Origin: Gautieria morchelliformis
Taxonomy: Eukaryota; Basidiomycota; Agaricomycetes; Gomphales; Gomphaceae
DNA: 64,000 nt
Direction of reading: 5' to 3'
Assembly: GCA_015179125.1 (NCBI GenBank)
Contig: WHVA01000165.1
Location: forward strand, 124,001-188,000
In this document: piece after piece, positions 61,216 through 64,000 of the stretch
How positions within the stretch are numbered: the first letter of the stretch is position 1
Layout of the letters: each line of letters begins with the position of its first letter
Made by a program: the position numbers and the translations under genes
The notes under the pieces: generated by a model
Databases searched by the model: none
What the model was told of the DNA's origin: nothing
Seen by the model: only the letters and a program-made list of their open reading frames with translations

Positions 61216-63179
61216 GCGTATTCTCCTCTACCATTTTCCGATTCATCTTCTAACCCTCCTTCCGCGCCGTCTAGTTGTGATGCATCTCCTGTCTGGAGAT
61301 ACAATAGCATCCGCTGTTGGCCTTGTCGGTTGGCTCTAGCCATCGCTCTAGACGCCGCCTTTCCAACGATTTCTCTGTATACTTGCTCGGGCCTAGGTAA
61401 GGACTTCTGTGGATCGCACACGGGGTCTCCTTTTCGGTGTCCTTGTATCCTGCATGTCCAGCATTCTTGGCTGCCAGGACTCGGGGAGCCGGGGGACAAC
61501 GGGAACGGTCTATCTAGTGATGGTGTTGCATTTGGACCGTGAGTTGAAAAGAATAATTTGACTGCTGCGTCGTATTTTCTTTTGCCTTCTGATGACTCGT
61601 CAAATAGGAGGTCTACGGGTTTCATCGTGTGTCCCCCTGGGGCTATTGGCTGGCGTGATGCGGAGTTGTTTGGGAGTGTGATGATAGCTGCTGGTTGACG
61701 GTTTGGGATAGGTGCGCTCTTCCCGGCTCTTTCCAGGGCTTCCATCCTGGCCGTATTGCTGGCTAATTGGTGTCCTAGGTTGCTAACTTGGAAGTCTACG
61801 GATGCTATCATCGCCAATCTTTGGTGATCTAGGTTCCTTAGCGTGAGGAGCAGAGTCTCGAAGTTGGGCATGTTCGAGTGATCGAATGGGAGTGCTTCTT
61901 GGACACACAACGGTAAGTTTTGGAAGACATAATGAGATTTCGTCACTGAGTCCATGCCCGGGAGTCTGGCACCTAGTTCGCTCAGTGTTTGGGCGAACTT
62001 CACTAGGGCCCACACCGGCCTCTGTTCCTCGTCTATCGTTTTTGTCAATAGTTCGACTTCAGAGATATGTGCGTTCTGCCAGTCGCTAAACGTTTCTGCG
62101 ATGGTGGGTAGTATTTCACGGCTCGGGTAGACTTCTCCCCACTTCATTGTGAATGCTGACCAGGATGCTCTGCAGGTGGGGTCTCATGACTTAAACCGGC
62201 GCATCGCTTCGCCCGACAGGCACAACTTTAGGTACTTGAGTTTTTCCGTTTCGTCTGCATCTATTCCTCGTTCATAGCAAGCTTTCTCAAACGTTTGTAG
62301 CCACTCGTCTCCATCTTGTCCTGGGTTGCCTTTGAAAATGCTGACCTTCGACGCCATGTTACTAGGAACCTTTTGTGCACTGGGATTGGTGGTTGTCTGG
62401 GCAAATGTGGGATTGTGAGGTGCTGTGGCCTTGGTCTGAGACACTCATGGGATGTGCGGTGGTGTGAGTGTGGAGTTGGGTGCGAGTACTAGGGGTTGAC
62501 CTAACAGGGGGCGTCTTGTAGTGGGAGATAGATGCGGTGGGGTGTCTCGGAGTGATTTGGCTGTTGAGTGGGAAGCTAGTCGTGGTGGTGTTGTTGTGGT
62601 TTCTGACCTGTCTAGGTCAGAGAGGGGGGACGAGAGGTGTAATGGGTCTCGGCCGAAGCTAGGTTCTTCTTTTGGTGTGGGGGACTCCAGCGTTGCTGCT
62701 TATGTCAATGCTCCATAGAACTGTTCTATTTTCTCACAGACCGTACGTATGGAGATCGGAGTTTGGGTGTCTCTTGGTGATATTCGGTAGATCCACACGA
62801 AGTGCCACTTCTCGTGATTTTGTGTAATAGAGAAGATGATTCTCTCGATTTGGTCGTTTGGGAAACCGAGTCTGAGGACTTTAGCTGGTTCGGTGAGCTG
62901 GGTGGTGGCGATCTTCCACGCTCTGAGTTTGAGTGTGCCTGGGTAATGTATTCCGGTCTCGTAGATTTGGTCCCACCTCTCGGCCCACACGAGTAGTGGA
63001 GCTCTTCCTGATATGGGGTTGTGAAAAATGCTCTTGTTTCGGCTGACTTCGATCTCGGGGTCGACTGTGAATAGGGCACGTGTTTGGAGTTCTCTGATAG
63101 ATCGTATCGGTGCGAACGGGATTGTCGAGTCTGGGTGATGACTAGTTTCTAAGGGGATCTCAGGCTGATCTTCTTTCAT
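61212..63179 (-). pseudogene. Gypsy gag and a leading frame
   Basis: Gag core with WLQTFEKACYERGID and LKYLKLCLSGEAMRRF, then a knuckle CWTCRIQGHRKGDPVC. A separate short frame, 62700-63179, lies just inside the 5' LTR and has no recognised domain. Confidence 0.8.
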
Positions 63180-63253
63180 TCACGGGTGGTCTGGAACGTG
63201 GAAGGCTTGGGCTGTAAGGCTTCTGGTGATTTATGATCTCACCGTTGCCACCA

Positions 63254-63482
63254 TGTGGACACTGAGTGTACCAGGAAGAAGTGAGACAAGCGTAGATCGT
63301 GTCAAAATAGTATAGAGAATGCGAACGTGCAGTCTAGTAGGAAGAACAAAGCTAAGGCTAATCTGAGTTTCTCGGTGGTCTCCCTGCTGTACAGTATCTA
63401 AGATAGGGAACTAACTACCTCGAACGGTGGGCGCTTCGGCGCTAGATGCGGAGAGGTGTGTGAACACGTCTCAGCGTCTACA
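63254..63482 (-). repeat. Gypsy 5' LTR
   Basis: A 229-bp copy of the LTR at 56486-56713, followed by the target duplication GCAC. Confidence 0.92.
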
Positions 63483-63486
63483 GCAC

Positions 63487-63708
63487 TGAAATACATCAAG
63501 ATGGAGGCGGTGTGAATATCATACAAGAACGGCGGTTACTAGAGGAGGTGAGTGTGGCCCGGCGCTTGTTTCCGTTGTGGAAATGGCGGAATTGATGTCC
63601 TTCCCCAGATGGACCATCCATTCGTAGTCAGCTTACGCTACGCCTTCCAGGACGATGGAAATTGCTTCTCTGTCCTGGACCTTATTCTCGGCCGGGATTT
63701 ACGATGTG
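63487..63708 (+). pseudogene. Continuation of the YANK/STK32-type kinase
   Basis: Right of the gypsy element the kinase continues: LKYIKMEA, then after a two-base shift near 63512 NIIQERRLLEE (helix C region), a short intron with gtgagt donor, and MDHPFVVSLRYAFQDDGNCF with SVLDLILGRDLR, a hallmark of YANK kinases (usually ..DLMLGGDLR). The catalytic loop and everything after it are not in the window. The frame shift here is separate from the one in the 5' part. Confidence 0.75.
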
Positions 63709-64000
63709 AGTTGTGTTAGGGTTATTGCGCAGTAGCTGTGTAGTGTAAGCTCAGTGAATAGATACTTCACTGAGCTTGTATATATTACTGTACCTGTGTA
63801 GTGTAAGCTACACAGGAGTGAGTGCGTCCAACGTAAGGATGAGCAGTGCGGGATCACTGTAAGCGTGTAATTTTTATGGTGTAGCACTTGGTTAACTTCT
63901 TGGGACAGGGGTATGTGAGTAATTAACTAGCGGGTTGTGAGGATGCATACGCAATGCAATGCAGGAGTCAACGTACATGGAGCACCACATATGGCAGCGC
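63709..64000. other. Right edge: repeat with stem-loops
   Basis: The phrase CTGTGTAGTGTAAGCT occurs at 63736-63751 and 63794-63809. An 11-bp-arm stem-loop AGCTCAGTGAA..TTCACTGAGCT lies at 63748-63776, next to a TATA-like run (63778-63788). It resembles the terminal repeat of a further element that continues past the window. No gene seen. Confidence 0.5.

Larger units (their letters stand above)
56486..63482 (-). mobile_element. Ty3/gypsy retrotransposon inserted in a kinase gene
   Basis: LTRs of 228-229 bp at 56486-56713 and 63254-63482 (TGTGGACACTG..GTCTACA), differing at about three positions, so the insertion is recent. The flanking GCAC (56482-56485 and 63483-63486) is the target duplication. 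Minus-strand coding runs in the gypsy order: a short leading frame (62700-63179), gag with CCHC-like knuckle (61212-62444), protease and reverse transcriptase (59026-61215), RNase H (57.9-58.95 kb) and integrase (56.8-58.3 kb). No chromodomain is obvious at the integrase end. It is a near-complete fossil with a few breaks. Confidence 0.92.

Noticed and set aside
1-64000. tRNA, rRNA or other structural RNA genes
   Set aside because: No cloverleaf-like or rRNA-like sequence was recognised by eye. A covariance-model search would be needed to be certain.

Overview
The window looks like the genome of a mushroom-forming basidiomycete (Agaricomycetes). Host genes are cut by many introns of about 50 bases with GT..AG ends, intergenic gaps are short, and several proteins (a kinase-like protein, a PD-(D/E)XK-like protein, the BED-finger hAT transposase) are of types common in that class. 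This assignment is inferred from sequence features and family knowledge; no database search was possible.

The layout is a gene island between two transposon clusters. Left cluster, 1 to about 24.6 kb: (i) a gag-only LTR element, 23-7802, bounded by CCGGG target duplications, with an 11-bp minisatellite inside gag and a spliced gene on the opposite strand; (ii) a hAT DNA transposon, 8816-13291, with an 8-bp target duplication, matching inverted ends and an apparently open, 13-intron transposase; (iii) two truncated LTR copies of the gag-only family at about 14.14-15.34 and 16.35-17.38 kb; (iv) a Ty1/copia element, 17602-24565, carrying three later insertions: a solo LTR of the gag-only family (20207-21477), a solo LTR of another family (19054-19550) and a fold-back MITE (22488-22888). 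Each insertion is fixed by its own target duplication.

Gene island, 26.4-54.7 kb: a CDF zinc transporter (-), a gene-poor stretch of 3 kb, an OPT oligopeptide transporter (+), a probable augmin HAUS3-like subunit (-), the ribosome-biogenesis factor KRI1 (+), ketopantoate hydroxymethyltransferase (+), geranylgeranyl diphosphate synthase (+), the HEAT-repeat eIF2-kinase activator GCN1 (-, 9.2 kb), a degenerate protein-kinase-like gene (+) and a PD-(D/E)XK-like gene (-). Several neighbours share promoters: HAUS3-like and KRI1 start codons are 70 bp apart, and GCN1 and the kinase-like gene 274 bp apart. Others converge: GGPP synthase and GCN1 stops are about 70 bp apart.

Right cluster, 54.86-64 kb: a 711-bp Tc1/mariner-type mini-element that keeps only a helix-turn-helix reading frame, then a Ty3/gypsy element (56486-63482) inserted inside the coding sequence of a YANK/STK32-type AGC kinase. 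Kinase pieces lie on both sides of it and carry further damage, so that gene is a pseudogene.

The island combines housekeeping functions (zinc and peptide transport, mitosis, ribosome assembly, pantothenate and isoprenoid synthesis, amino-acid starvation signalling) with no obvious shared pathway. The least ordinary signals are the frame-insensitive minisatellite, the opposite-strand gene in the gag-only element, the apparently intact hAT, a CTCAGTGA stem-loop shared by unrelated terminal repeats, and the PD-(D/E)XK/kinase-like convergent pair.
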